A stretch of DNA of 64,000 bases from Curtobacterium sp. 9128 (GTDB lineage Bacteria; Actinomycetota; Actinomycetes; Actinomycetales; Microbacteriaceae), in the NCBI RefSeq assembly GCF_007673775.1, contig NZ_VEAF01000008.1:62001-126000 (forward strand). Direction: 5' to 3'. The notes under the pieces are model-generated. The model worked only from the letters and a program-made list of their open reading frames with translations, searched no databases and was not told the origin of the DNA. Position numbers and translations under genes: made by a program. Of this stretch, positions 15,716-24,778 are shown piece after piece; positions within the stretch are counted from its first letter, which is position 1, and each line of letters begins with the position of its first letter.

Positions 15716-17488
15716 TCAGACGGCGGCCGGCACCAGGGCCCGGAGCACGTCAGCCTGCCCGAGCCAGCCGACGGGCCGGCCCGCCGCGTCGACCACGGGC
15801 AGCCCCGCCGTCTCCGTCGCGTCGACGACGTCGGTGAGGACGTCCTCGAGGTCCGCCGACTCCGGCACGGGGTCGGTCTCGGCGACCACGTCGAGGACGG
15901 ATCTCGACGCGAAGTCCGTGTCACCGAGCACCGCGTCCCCGACGGACCGTGCCGACACCACCCCGACGAAGCGCCCGTCGCCGTCGACGACCGTGACCGC
16001 CGTCCCGCCGCTGTCCTCGAGCGCCTCGAGCGCACGCGACGCCGGCGCCTCGGTCGTCAGCACCGTCCCGAGCGGCCGAGCGGACATCCCCGCCGTCCGT
16101 CCCGACGAGCGTGCGGGTGCGACGGCGGAGTCCGTCAGGTCGACCCCGCGCCGACTGAGCTTCAGCGTGTAGATCGTGTCGCGGGAGAGCACCTTGGACA
16201 CGGCGGTGGCGATCACGATCGCGACGAACACCGGCAGGATCAGGGCCTGGTCACCGGTCAGCTCGAAGAGCATGATGCCCGCGGTGATCGGGGCCCGGGT
16301 CGACCCGGCGAAGACCGCTCCCATGCCGACCACGGCGAACGCCCCGACCTGCCCGCGCATCGACGGGTCGACCATCGCGACGACCTCGCCGAACCCGGCG
16401 CCGGTCATCGCGCCGACGAAGAGCGACGGCGCGAAGACGCCGCCGGACCCGCCGATGCCGAGGGTCAGCGACGTCGCGAGGACCTTCCCGACGACGAGCA
16501 CGGCCAGGAACCCGATCGCGTACTCCCCGCCGACGCCGCGCTCGAGCACCGGGTACCCCACGCCGTACATCTGCGGCAGGACGAGGAGCAGCGCACCGAG
16601 CAGCAGTCCCCCGGCGACCGGGCGCAGCCACTCCGGGCCGCGGGTGGCCTTCCAGAGCACGTCGCAGAGGTCCTCGATCAGGTACAGCACGCGGGTGAAG
16701 CCGATGCCGACCGCACCGGCGAGGAGGCCGAGCAGGGCGAACAGCAGGTACTCGGGCGCCGTGATCGACCCGATCGCGGGCAGGTGCAGGAACGCGGTGT
16801 CCCCGAAGGCCGCTCGGCCGATGAGCGCCGCCGTGACGCTCGCGATGACGACCGCGCCGAACGACGTCGGCGTGAAGTCGCGGAGCAGGAGCTCGAGCGC
16901 GAAGAAGACCCCGGCGACGGGGGCGTTGAACGTCGCCGAGATGCCGCCGGCCGCGCCGCACGCCACGAGCGTCTTCAGCCGCACCTCCGGCATCCGCATC
17001 CACCGCCCGATCGTGGACCCGAGCGCCGACCCGATCTGGATGATCGGACCCTCCCGCCCGACCGAGCCGCCCGCACCGATGCAGATCGCGCTCGCCAGCG
17101 CCTTCACGACCGCGACGCTCCCCCGGATCCGACCGCCGCTGCGCGCCACCGCGAACATCACCTCGGGGACGCCGTGCCCCCGGGCCTCACGCGCGAAGCG
17201 CTGGATGAGCGGCCCGTAGAGCAACCCACCGACGGCGGGCGCGAGGACGACGAAGCCGGCGCCGAGCCACGGGACCCAGGGGTTCGCCGGGTGCCCGTGC
17301 GTCGCTGAGTAGTCCGCGTGCCCGCTGAAGACCCACGTGGCGTGCTCGATGAGCCAACGGAACACCACGGCGGCGGCACCCGCCCCAGCCCCGACCACGA
17401 GTGCCGGGAGCGCCAGGCGGACGGCGGCTCCGCCGAAGCGCGTGCCGGCGCGGTGCAGGTGGGGTCGGGTGGTGGCGGGAGCGGACAC
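15716..17488 (-). CDS. ClC-family chloride channel/antiporter with CBS domains
   Basis: A 590-residue ClC protein moving chloride or a related anion through the membrane. The selectivity motifs are GHGVPEV (104-110, variant of GSGIP), GREGP (144-148) with the gating Glu146, and GGSGGVFAPSLFVG. A pair of C-terminal CBS modules (about 460-585) probably senses adenine nucleotides or ionic strength. I start at GTG 17488 because AGGAGG lies just upstream; a longer frame begins at a TTG inside a palindrome. The MarR gene upstream on the same strand and the dyad between them suggest MarR control. Confidence 0.9.
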   Translation of the reverse strand: MSAPATTRPHLHRAGTRFGGAAVRLALPALVVGAGAGAAAVVFRWLIEHATWVFSGHADYSATHGHPANPWVPWLGAGFVVLAPAVGGLLYGPLIQRFAREARGHGVPEVMFAVARSGGRIRGSVAVVKALASAICIGAGGSVGREGPIIQIGSALGSTIGRWMRMPEVRLKTLVACGAAGGISATFNAPVAGVFFALELLLRDFTPTSFGAVVIASVTAALIGRAAFGDTAFLHLPAIGSITAPEYLLFALLGLLAGAVGIGFTRVLYLIEDLCDVLWKATRGPEWLRPVAGGLLLGALLLVLPQMYGVGYPVLERGVGGEYAIGFLAVLVVGKVLATSLTLGIGGSGGVFAPSLFVGAMTGAGFGEVVAMVDPSMRGQVGAFAVVGMGAVFAGSTRAPITAGIMLFELTGDQALILPVFVAIVIATAVSKVLSRDTIYTLKLSRRGVDLTDSAVAPARSSGRTAGMSARPLGTVLTTEAPASRALEALEDSGGTAVTVVDGDGRFVGVVSARSVGDAVLGDTDFASRSVLDVVAETDPVPESADLEDVLTDVVDATETAGLPVVDAAGRPVGWLGQADVLRALVPAAV

Positions 17489-17499
17489 GGTCCTCCTCG

Positions 17500-17540
17500 G
17501 TCGATTGCATGGACACAATGATTGTACTCATGCAATCGAC
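17500..17540. promoter_or_regulatory. Nested palindromic operator between MarR and ClC genes
   Basis: Perfect 11-bp outer arms GTCGATTGCAT (17500-17510) and ATGCAATCGAC (17530-17540) enclose a second perfect dyad, ACAAT-G-ATTGT (17515-17525). It lies 12 bp upstream of the ClC start and 18 bp downstream of the marR stop. A MarR dimer is the likely ligand. Confidence 0.65.
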
Positions 17541-17558
17541 GGGACGGGCTGACCGGGT

Positions 17559-18023
17559 TCAGCCACCGAAGCCGGAGATCTCCTCGGGGAGCGGCTCCCC
17601 CATCGCGCGGCGGAGGGCGCCCATGCCGGTGACGACGGCCGCACGCTCCGCCTCCGGGACGCGGAGCAGGACCGTGGCCAGCTCCTGCCGACGCCGCTCG
17701 GTGACCTCGGCGACGAGGTCCCATCCCCGCTGTGTCGCGGCGATGAGGACCTCGCGACGGCTCTCCTCCCCGGGACGTCGCTCCACCCACCCGCCGGCGA
17801 CCAGCCGGTCGACGTTGCGGGTCAGCGTGGACGGCCCCACCGCCAGGCGTTCCGCGAGGTCGCCCGACCGCGTCGGACCGAGCGTCACGACCAGGACGAT
17901 CAGCCGGAACTGCGGGACGGTGACGTCCTCGAGCGCGGGCGCCATCGACCGGGCGACGACACCGAGGAGCCCTCGGGACGCAGCGAGCAGTTCATCGGTC
18001 CCTTCGGGGACGGAGTCGGTCAT
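17559..18023 (-). CDS. MarR-family transcriptional regulator
   Basis: A 154-residue MarR protein. The winged helix spans about residues 50-105 with RSGDLAERLAVGPSTLTRNV as helix-turn-helix, then the wing RRPGEESRREVLIAAT. There is no N-terminal redox cysteine, so it is not an OhrR. It lies 70 bp upstream of the ClC gene on the same strand with a nested palindrome between them, making it the best candidate for the ClC regulator. Ligand unknown. Confidence 0.87.
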   Translation of the reverse strand: MTDSVPEGTDELLAASRGLLGVVARSMAPALEDVTVPQFRLIVLVVTLGPTRSGDLAERLAVGPSTLTRNVDRLVAGGWVERRPGEESRREVLIAATQRGWDLVAEVTERRRQELATVLLRVPEAERAAVVTGMGALRRAMGEPLPEEISGFGG

Positions 18024-18080
18024 GCACCCATCTTCGCAGCCTCGGACCGAGCGTCGCCGCTCGCGTCGTCGCCCGCGGTG

Positions 18081-19544
18081 CTACCGACCCGACGTCCGGC
18101 GCCCCGATCGGTCCACCGTGAAGACGTCCCCGGTCGTGACACCGGCCTCGACCTCTTCGAGGGTGCGTCCGCGGCTCTCCGGCACGAACCGCCAGATGAA
18201 GGCGAGGGCGACGAGGCCGACGACGCCGAAGCCGAAGAAGGTGCCGGTGATGCCCGTGGCGGCGACGATCGTCGGGAACCACAGCCCGAGGAACGCGTTC
18301 GCGGTCCAGAGGCAGAACACCGCGATGCCCATGCCGAGCGCGCGGATCTGCGTCGGGAAGATCTCCGACAGGACCACCCACGTGGCGATGTTGAGGAACG
18401 TCTGCATCGACCCGACGAACGCCACGACGAGGAACAGGATCACCCAGGGTCTCGCGGGGTTGCCGGTCGGCAGCGTGACCGACGCGATGCCGATCAGGAA
18501 GTGGCACACGGTCGTGAGCGAGTAGCCGAGGACGAGCGTGGTCCGGCGGTTGATCCGCTCCATGTTGGCGATCGCGATCACGCCACCGACCACCGCGATC
18601 ACACCGGGGGCGATGTTGGCGATGAGGGCTGCCGACTGCTCGAACCCCGACTCGGTGAGGACGGTCTGGCCGTAGTACATGATCGAGTTGATGCCGGTCA
18701 GCTGCTGGGCGACGCCGATGCCCGCACCGACGAGCACGATCCGGATCAACCACCGGTTGCCGAGCAGGACGCGCCAGCCGCGATCCCTCGACCCCTGCGC
18801 CTCGCGATCCCGGGTGCGGGTGATGTCCGCGAGCTCGGCGCTCGCGCGCTCCGGCGACCGGATCTGGCCGAGGACCGCGAGCGCCTCGTCGTCCCGCCCC
18901 CTCGAGGCCAACCACCGCGGCGACTCCGGGACCCGCAGCATGCCGACGAAGAGCGCGACGGCGGGGAGTGCACAGACGGCGAGCATCACACGCCACACCC
19001 CGTGCCCCTCGCCCCAGAGACTGCCGATGACGGCGTTCACCACGAACGCGGCGAGCTGCCCGATCACGATCATCAGCTCGTTGCGCCCGGACAACGACCC
19101 ACGGATCTCGTACGGGGCGAGTTCGGCGAGGAAGACCGGCACGACCGTGGACGCCCCGCCGACGGCGAGCCCGAGCAGCACCCGGCCCACCACGATCACG
19201 CCGAACGTCGGCGCCGCCACGCACACGACCGTGCCGACGAAGAACGTGACGGCGAGCACGATGATCGTCCGCCGCCGACCCCATCCGTCGGCGATGCGCC
19301 CGCCGAGCATCGCCCCGACCGCGGCACCGAAGAGGAGCGAGCTGGTGACGACCCCCTCGGTGAGGGTCGTCAGCCCGAGCTCCTGGCGCATGGGGAGGAG
19401 CGCACCGTTGATCACGCCGGTGTCGTAGCCGAAGAGCAGTCCGCCGAAGGTGGCGACCAGTGCGAGGACACCGAGCCGCCGGCGGTGCGGGCCCGTGCCG
19501 AGGGGCGGGAGCGTGTTCGTCACAGTCGGTCTGATGTCGACCAT
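18081..19544 (-). CDS. Sugar:proton symporter (MFS sugar porter family)
   Basis: A 487-residue sugar porter with 12 helices. All diagnostic motifs are present: LLFGYDTGVINGAL in helix 1, GRIADGWGRRRT after helix 2, PESPRWL before the central loop, QQLTGINSIMYYGQTVL in helix 7 and the terminal VPESRGRTLEEVE. It resembles xylose/arabinose/myo-inositol proton symporters; the specific sugar is not readable. The start is ATG 19544 with GAAGGAG upstream, and a near-consensus promoter lies at 19586-19613. No catabolic genes are adjacent. Confidence 0.92.
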   Translation of the reverse strand: MVDIRPTVTNTLPPLGTGPHRRRLGVLALVATFGGLLFGYDTGVINGALLPMRQELGLTTLTEGVVTSSLLFGAAVGAMLGGRIADGWGRRRTIIVLAVTFFVGTVVCVAAPTFGVIVVGRVLLGLAVGGASTVVPVFLAELAPYEIRGSLSGRNELMIVIGQLAAFVVNAVIGSLWGEGHGVWRVMLAVCALPAVALFVGMLRVPESPRWLASRGRDDEALAVLGQIRSPERASAELADITRTRDREAQGSRDRGWRVLLGNRWLIRIVLVGAGIGVAQQLTGINSIMYYGQTVLTESGFEQSAALIANIAPGVIAVVGGVIAIANMERINRRTTLVLGYSLTTVCHFLIGIASVTLPTGNPARPWVILFLVVAFVGSMQTFLNIATWVVLSEIFPTQIRALGMGIAVFCLWTANAFLGLWFPTIVAATGITGTFFGFGVVGLVALAFIWRFVPESRGRTLEEVEAGVTTGDVFTVDRSGRRTSGR

Positions 19545-19585
19545 CGAGACTCCTTCGTCAGTGATCGTGCGCCGTCGCTGGGTCG

Positions 19586-19613
19586 ATGGTAGACCCGGAC
19601 TTTGTCCTGTCAA
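19586..19613 (-). promoter_or_regulatory. Near-consensus sigma-70-type promoter of the sugar porter
   Basis: On the minus strand TTGACA (19608-19613) is followed after 16 nt by TACCAT (19586-19591). This is the best -35/-10 match I noticed in the window. The start codon is about 41 bp further. Confidence 0.75.
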
Positions 19614-19643
19614 CCAGACATGTACATTCCTGTGGAGACGTGT

Positions 19644-20141
19644 TCACACGTCGTCGCGCGGCCCCTGCTCGCCGAGGACGTCACTGAGCGAGGACATCTC
19701 GGCGCCGTGGTCGGTGTAGCGCCGGACCGTCCGTCGGGCAGCCGCTCGGGCCGCCCCGGAGAGCGCCTGGTTCCGTCGGGCGGCGTCCGCGACGCGTCCG
19801 GCGTGCCCGGCGGTCGAGAGCAGGACGTTCGCCAGCGCGCGACCGGCCCCGGGGTCCGGGACTCCGGCGATCGACCACGCCGACCGCACCTGCTCGTCCG
19901 GGGTCACCCCGCGCCGGGTGCCCATCCGGTGCCAGTCGGACAGTGCGCCCTCGGTCCGGTCGGCCGCACGGTCGGCCTCGGCCGCGCGGGCACGTTCGCG
20001 GTCGCGGTCCGAGCTGCCCGGCTGGGGGGCGTCGGCGACGGACTCGGCCCTGGCACGTGCCGCGGTGGCGTCGCCGCCGGCCTCGGCGATCCGAGCGGCG
20101 TGTGCGGCCGCGGCTGCTGCGAGGATCTCCGACCTGTCCAT
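19644..20141 (-). CDS. Hypothetical Ala/Arg-rich protein
   Basis: A 165-residue soluble protein I do not recognise. It is helical and charged: MDRSEILAAAAAAHAARIAE, then an Arg/Ala-rich stretch with SDRDRERARAAEADRAADR, and a second half with RSAWSIAGVPDPGAGRALAN. No signal peptide or membrane helix is visible. The ATG at 20141 has TACCGT exactly 6 nt upstream, so a leaderless message is likely, which supports it being a real gene. It lies upstream of the sugar porter promoter with no obvious link to it. Confidence 0.6.
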   Translation of the reverse strand: MDRSEILAAAAAAHAARIAEAGGDATAARARAESVADAPQPGSSDRDRERARAAEADRAADRTEGALSDWHRMGTRRGVTPDEQVRSAWSIAGVPDPGAGRALANVLLSTAGHAGRVADAARRNQALSGAARAAARRTVRRYTDHGAEMSSLSDVLGEQGPRDDV

Positions 20142-20179
20142 GGGACGACGGTACCCCGCCGTGCCGACACCGCCGACCG

Positions 20180-21085
20180 TCAGGCCGCGGTCACGCCCAG
20201 GTGCTCGGCGAGGACGTCCTGCGCCGTGGTCCACTCGTGGCCGAACGGCGAGTTGTCGACGTGCCGCAGCTCGCCCTCGCCGCTGAACATCGTCACGAAG
20301 TACTGCATCCCCTGCCAGGCGGGGAACGGCTCGTCGGAGTTCTTGCTGACACGTCGCCCGACGCGGGCCATGGCGGAGAGGGTCCCCGTCGTGCCGGCCC
20401 ACTGCAGACGGAACGGCGTCCCCGTCAGCCGCGACATCGTCTCGGCGATGCTCCGCGCGGTGACCCGGTCGCCGGCCACCTCGACCACCCGCGGGGCGGC
20501 CGGGTCGATCGCGACCTGCGCCGTCACCCTGGCGGTGTCGTCCTTCGTCGTGAAGTCGAGGACCTGGTCGGCGGACGACCAGAACAGCACCCGCTGCCGG
20601 TCGAACAGGATCATCGGTGCCTGGCCCGTGAGCATGTCCGTGAACGCCCCGTTGAGCACCGACGTACCGCGGATCCAGGCGGCGTCGAGGTCCGCGGCGA
20701 ACTCGCGACGGAGTTCGAAGTTCCGGTTGGTGCCCGGTGTGGTGCGTCGGTAGTCGGCCGAGTAGTCGGAGGGGATGAACCGTTCGACGCCGGCGTCCAC
20801 GGCCGCGGCGAGGAGCGCCCGTTGCGCGTCGACGATCACCGACCGGGTCCCGCTCACCGCGGAGACGACCACCTCGACACCGGTCAGCGCGGACCGGAGC
20901 GCGGTGTCGTCGGTGTACGAGGCCGTGACGACCTCGATCCGGTCCGTGCCGCCGAAGCGGTCGACGGCGGTGGTGCTCCCGGGGCGGGTGAGCACGCGGA
21001 CGGTGGTGTCGTGCGTCAGGAGCTCACGGACGATGCGCCCGCCGAGGTCTCCGGTGGCACCTGCGACGAGGACGGTGGTGGTCAT
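20180..21085 (-). CDS. NmrA/isoflavone-reductase-like NAD(P)-binding protein
   Basis: A 301-residue atypical short-chain dehydrogenase. The N-terminal VLVAGATGDLGGRIVREL gives the GxxGxxG nucleotide fold, followed by RVLTRPGST and VERFIPSDYSADYRRTTPG, as in NmrA/isoflavone reductase proteins. Such proteins are redox sensors or reductases of small phenolics. TACTGT lies 7 nt before the ATG at 21085. It is 34 bp downstream of oleD on the same strand and could be expressed with the ole operon or separately. Function otherwise unknown. Confidence 0.82.
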   Translation of the reverse strand: MTTTVLVAGATGDLGGRIVRELLTHDTTVRVLTRPGSTTAVDRFGGTDRIEVVTASYTDDTALRSALTGVEVVVSAVSGTRSVIVDAQRALLAAAVDAGVERFIPSDYSADYRRTTPGTNRNFELRREFAADLDAAWIRGTSVLNGAFTDMLTGQAPMILFDRQRVLFWSSADQVLDFTTKDDTARVTAQVAIDPAAPRVVEVAGDRVTARSIAETMSRLTGTPFRLQWAGTTGTLSAMARVGRRVSKNSDEPFPAWQGMQYFVTMFSGEGELRHVDNSPFGHEWTTAQDVLAEHLGVTAA

Positions 21086-21119
21086 GTCCTCGACAGTACG
21101 GACGCGCCCGGGAACCCGT

Positions 21120-22082
21120 TCAGCCGGCCAGTCGCGCGAGGCCCTCGTCGATGGACACCGTCGGCGCCCAGCGCAGGTCCCGACGGGTGCGCCGCTGGTC
21201 GAACCAGTGCGCGGTCGACAGCTGTTCGGCGAGGAACCGGGTCATCGGCGGCTCGTCGACACCGGGTCGGACGCGCCAGACGGCCTCGACGAGCGACCCG
21301 GCCACGCGGGCGAGGCCGGCGGGGACGTGCAGGCGGGGCGTCGGCACGCCGGACGCCCGGCAGATCCCGTCGAGCAGGTCGGCGACGGGGCGTGGTTCCC
21401 CGTTCGTGACGACGTACGCGTTCCCGTGCACGGCGTCGTCGGCCGCACGCTCCAGCGCGGCGACCATCGCCGACGCGGCGTTGTCCACGTAGCAGGAGTC
21501 GATGAGCGCCGCACCCGAGTCGAGCAGTGGCAGACGTCCCCGCCGGGCACGGTCGACGATGCGCCCGACGAGCTGCGTGTCGCCCGGCCCCCACACCAGG
21601 TGCGGCCGGACGGCGACCACGGCGAAGCCCGGCGCGTCCGCGGCGAGCGCCAGGAGCTCCGCGGCGGCCTTCGTCCTGGCGTAGTCCCCGCGCGCCCCCT
21701 CGGGGGACGCGGGCGTGGCGTCGGCGCCGACGAGCGACGTCCCGGTGTGCGCCACGGACGGGGAGGACACGTCGACGAAGCGCGCGACCCCCGCGGCGCG
21801 TGCGGCGTCGACGAGCGTGCGGGTCCCGGCGACGTTCACCCGGGTGAAGTCGGCGGGGTCACCGGCCAGGGACACCTTGGCGGCGAGGTGCACGACGGCC
21901 TCCACGCCCTCCACCGCGCGGGTGACCGCGTCGGGGTCGGTCATCGTCCCGAGGACGTCCCGTGCGCCGGGGACGCCGGACGGCCGCCGCTGGAAGGTGA
22001 CGACGTCGTGGCCGGCGTCGCGCACCGCGGCGGCCGTCCGAGCGCCGAGGAAGCCGCTGGCCCCGGTGACCAGGACCCTCAC
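21120..22082 (-). CDS. oleD: OleD: NAD(P)H-dependent 2-alkyl-3-ketoacid reductase
   Basis: A 320-residue extended SDR. The nucleotide fold TGASGFLG is at 6-13, the catalytic serine region is VDVSSPSVAH, and Tyr/Lys occur in DYARTKAAAE. In long-chain olefin synthesis OleD reduces the OleA product, a 2-alkyl-3-keto acid, to the hydroxy acid used by OleC. The GTG start at 22082 overlaps the oleBC stop (GTGA), which fixes both the start and cotranscription. It is the final ole gene. Confidence 0.9.
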   Translation of the reverse strand: MRVLVTGASGFLGARTAAAVRDAGHDVVTFQRRPSGVPGARDVLGTMTDPDAVTRAVEGVEAVVHLAAKVSLAGDPADFTRVNVAGTRTLVDAARAAGVARFVDVSSPSVAHTGTSLVGADATPASPEGARGDYARTKAAAELLALAADAPGFAVVAVRPHLVWGPGDTQLVGRIVDRARRGRLPLLDSGAALIDSCYVDNAASAMVAALERAADDAVHGNAYVVTNGEPRPVADLLDGICRASGVPTPRLHVPAGLARVAGSLVEAVWRVRPGVDEPPMTRFLAEQLSTAHWFDQRRTRRDLRWAPTVSIDEGLARLAG

Positions 22083-24778
22083 GGGCGGACCATCCGGCCG
22101 CCGCCGAGCACGGACGTGGCCCATCGGGCGAGGCGGGAGCGATCGACCTTGGAGTTGTGCCGGATGTCGGTCGGCAGCACCGGCACGACGAGGACCGCCG
22201 CAACGGGGACGCCCGCGGCGCGGCGGACCGCGGCTGCGAGCGACGACGGCGCCAGACCCGGACGCCGCGTCGGCGGGACGGTCTCGACGACGGCGACGAC
22301 CTGCTGCGTCCCCGCCGGTCCGACACCCGCGACCCCGGCACGGCCGACGCCGGGCACCGCCTCGATGCGCTGTTCCGGGCCGACCGGCGTCTGGACCCCG
22401 GACGGCGTGGTCATGACGTGCTGGAGCCGGCCCTCGACCCAGAGCCGCCCTGTCGCGTCGAGGTGTCCGACGTCACCGGTGCGGTGCGCGCGGGCGTGGT
22501 CGAGTCCGAGCCGCGAGGCACGGTTCGTCCGCCAGAGCCGGTCGTAGTGGTCGCGGACGTGCGGCGCGACGACGACGACCTCGCCGGTGACCTCCGGTTC
22601 GTCGGTGAGCGCTCCGGTCGGGGCACCGGACGCCGACAGCGGGGCGACGCGGACGGTGACCCCGGCGGCCGGGCGGCCCACGCACACACCGCCTGCCGCA
22701 CCCCCGGCCGACGCCGCGTCGCGGATGCCGTCGAGGTCCACGTCGGTCATGAGCAGGCCCTCGGTCATGCCGTAGGGCGTGTGCGCACTCGCGTTCGGCA
22801 TGAGCTCGGTGGCAGCGGACAGGAGCGCGGCCGACACGGGCGCCCCGGCGGACAGGAACAGCCGTACCCGGCCGAGCGCCGCACGGTCGTCGTCGCCGAG
22901 CGCGGAGGCGGTCGCCACGACGTTCGCGATCGCCGCCGGCGACAGGAACACCACGGTGGCGTCGGCGGCGGCGACCGAGTCGGCCACGGCCTTCGCGGTG
23001 AGCGTCCGGGGTGCGGTGACGTCCATGTCGGGTGCGACCGACCGGGCACCGAGTGCCGGTCCGAGCAGGGCGAACGGCGCGAACCCGGCGACGAGGCCGG
23101 TCCCGACACCCACGTCGTACTGCGCGGCGAGCACGTCGCGCACGGCGCCGAGCTGTCCGTGCGTGTACACGACGCCCTTGGCAGGACCCGTCGACCCGGA
23201 GGTGAAGAGCACGGCCGCGGGCACGTCGGACGACGGTGCGGCGGGCAGGGTCGCCCCGGCGGCGAGACGGCGGGCACCGCGCCGGGCGACGCCGGCGAGC
23301 GTGTGCTCCACCCGGAGTGCGGCGCGTGCCGGCGCGGGGAGCGCGAGGGTCCCGATGCGGCGACCGGGCCACCCGAGGGCGCGGGCCGCGGCGAGACCGG
23401 GGAGCGCGCCGATGACCCAGTCGGGCCGTGCGCCCTTCACCGCGCGGGTGAGCCCCCGGAGCCCCAGGCCGGCGTCGGCGACCACGACGGTCGCACCGAT
23501 GCGGATGCAGGCGTACAGCGCCGCGGTGAGGTCCGCGCCGGGGGTGACGAGCAACGACACACGGTCACCCGCACGGACGCCGACGTCGACCAGGCCAGCG
23601 GCGACCTCGTCGATCCGCCGGGCGAGGAGTCGCCAGCTGATCGTGCGGACGCCGCCGCCGGGGGCGGCCATCTCGACGAGGGCCGGGTCGTCGGACTCCC
23701 GCAGCTCGTCCAGCGCGGCCCAGAGCGGTCGCGGTGCGTCCGCCTCCGTTCCGGCCGGGAGGCCGCGCTCGGCTCCGGCGGGCACGTGGCCGTCCGGCAG
23801 CCGGTCGCCCAGCCAGTCGAACACCGTCCCGGCGACGTCGGCGTCCTCCGGCAGCAGGTGGCCGGCACCCTCGAAGCGGTGGACGTCCGCGTGCGGCAGA
23901 CGCCCGGCCAGGTCGTCGAGGTAGCGCTCGAGGAACACCGGGTCGCGTGGGCCCCAGAGCAGCAGCGCCGGGACGTCGAGCGCGGCGACCCCGGCGGCGA
24001 TGCGGTCGAGCTCCGGGGCGCTGTCGTGCCGGGCGTCGACGGGGATGTCCGCCACGAAGCCGCCGATCCCGCCGCGACGGTGCGCACCGCGGTACGGCGC
24101 GCGGAAGGCGTCGGCGACGGGCCGGTCGAGCTTCGGGTGTGCGATCGCCAGCGTCGTCTCGAGGAACGCCGGGGTGTGCACCGTCGCACGCCCGAGCAGG
24201 CCCGGACGGAGCGCGAGCCGGAGCGGTGCCGGGATGGGTGCGTCGTCGGGCTGGTGCACGGCGGTGTTGCACGTCGTCACGCCCACCACGAGGTCGGGGT
24301 GGTCGACGGCCCAGCCGAGCGACACCACGCCGCCCCAGTCGTGCCCGAGGGTCACCACGGGTCCGGTGAGACCGAGTTCGTCGGTCAGGGCGCCGAGGTC
24401 CGCGACGCGCTGAGGCAGTCCCCGCTGCAGTCCGGTGCGCTCCGAGAAGCCCATGTCGAGCTGGTCGACGGCGACCACGCGCCACGCGGGACCGCCGGTT
24501 GCCGCGACCTCGAGCGAGGTGCGCAGCACCGACCGCCACAGGTACGACCACGTCGGGTTGCCGTGCACGCACAGGAGCGTGCCGACGGGTTCCACGTCGA
24601 GTGCGGCCAGGGAACCGGCCGTGTCGAGGAGGTGCCAGGTGCGCGCGGCGCTGTCCGTCCCTCCAGGCACGGGCGGGACCGTGACCAGACGCGACCACGC
24701 CGGGTCGAGTCCGGGCAGGGAGGGCGGCTGCGTCGCCGGAGCGGTGCTCGCGGCGACGCGGGGCAACCCGGCTGTCAC
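22079..24778 (-). CDS. oleBC: OleBC fusion: beta-lactone decarboxylase + beta-lactone synthetase
   Basis: An 899-residue two-domain enzyme. Residues about 30-330 form an alpha/beta hydrolase of the haloalkane-dehalogenase type, with HGNPTW (72-77), nucleophile Asp147 in GHDWGG and His307 in EGAGHLLPED; this is OleB, which decarboxylates a beta-lactone to a cis-olefin. Residues about 350-899 are an adenylate-forming enzyme with the P-loop LFTSGSTGPAKGVVYTHG (524-541); this is OleC, which makes the beta-lactone from the hydroxy acid with ATP. OleBC fusions are known in actinobacteria such as Micrococcus. The GTG start overlaps the oleA stop (GTGA). Confidence 0.93.
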   Translation of the reverse strand: MTAGLPRVAASTAPATQPPSLPGLDPAWSRLVTVPPVPGGTDSAARTWHLLDTAGSLAALDVEPVGTLLCVHGNPTWSYLWRSVLRTSLEVAATGGPAWRVVAVDQLDMGFSERTGLQRGLPQRVADLGALTDELGLTGPVVTLGHDWGGVVSLGWAVDHPDLVVGVTTCNTAVHQPDDAPIPAPLRLALRPGLLGRATVHTPAFLETTLAIAHPKLDRPVADAFRAPYRGAHRRGGIGGFVADIPVDARHDSAPELDRIAAGVAALDVPALLLWGPRDPVFLERYLDDLAGRLPHADVHRFEGAGHLLPEDADVAGTVFDWLGDRLPDGHVPAGAERGLPAGTEADAPRPLWAALDELRESDDPALVEMAAPGGGVRTISWRLLARRIDEVAAGLVDVGVRAGDRVSLLVTPGADLTAALYACIRIGATVVVADAGLGLRGLTRAVKGARPDWVIGALPGLAAARALGWPGRRIGTLALPAPARAALRVEHTLAGVARRGARRLAAGATLPAAPSSDVPAAVLFTSGSTGPAKGVVYTHGQLGAVRDVLAAQYDVGVGTGLVAGFAPFALLGPALGARSVAPDMDVTAPRTLTAKAVADSVAAADATVVFLSPAAIANVVATASALGDDDRAALGRVRLFLSAGAPVSAALLSAATELMPNASAHTPYGMTEGLLMTDVDLDGIRDAASAGGAAGGVCVGRPAAGVTVRVAPLSASGAPTGALTDEPEVTGEVVVVAPHVRDHYDRLWRTNRASRLGLDHARAHRTGDVGHLDATGRLWVEGRLQHVMTTPSGVQTPVGPEQRIEAVPGVGRAGVAGVGPAGTQQVVAVVETVPPTRRPGLAPSSLAAAVRRAAGVPVAAVLVVPVLPTDIRHNSKVDRSRLARWATSVLGGGRMVRP

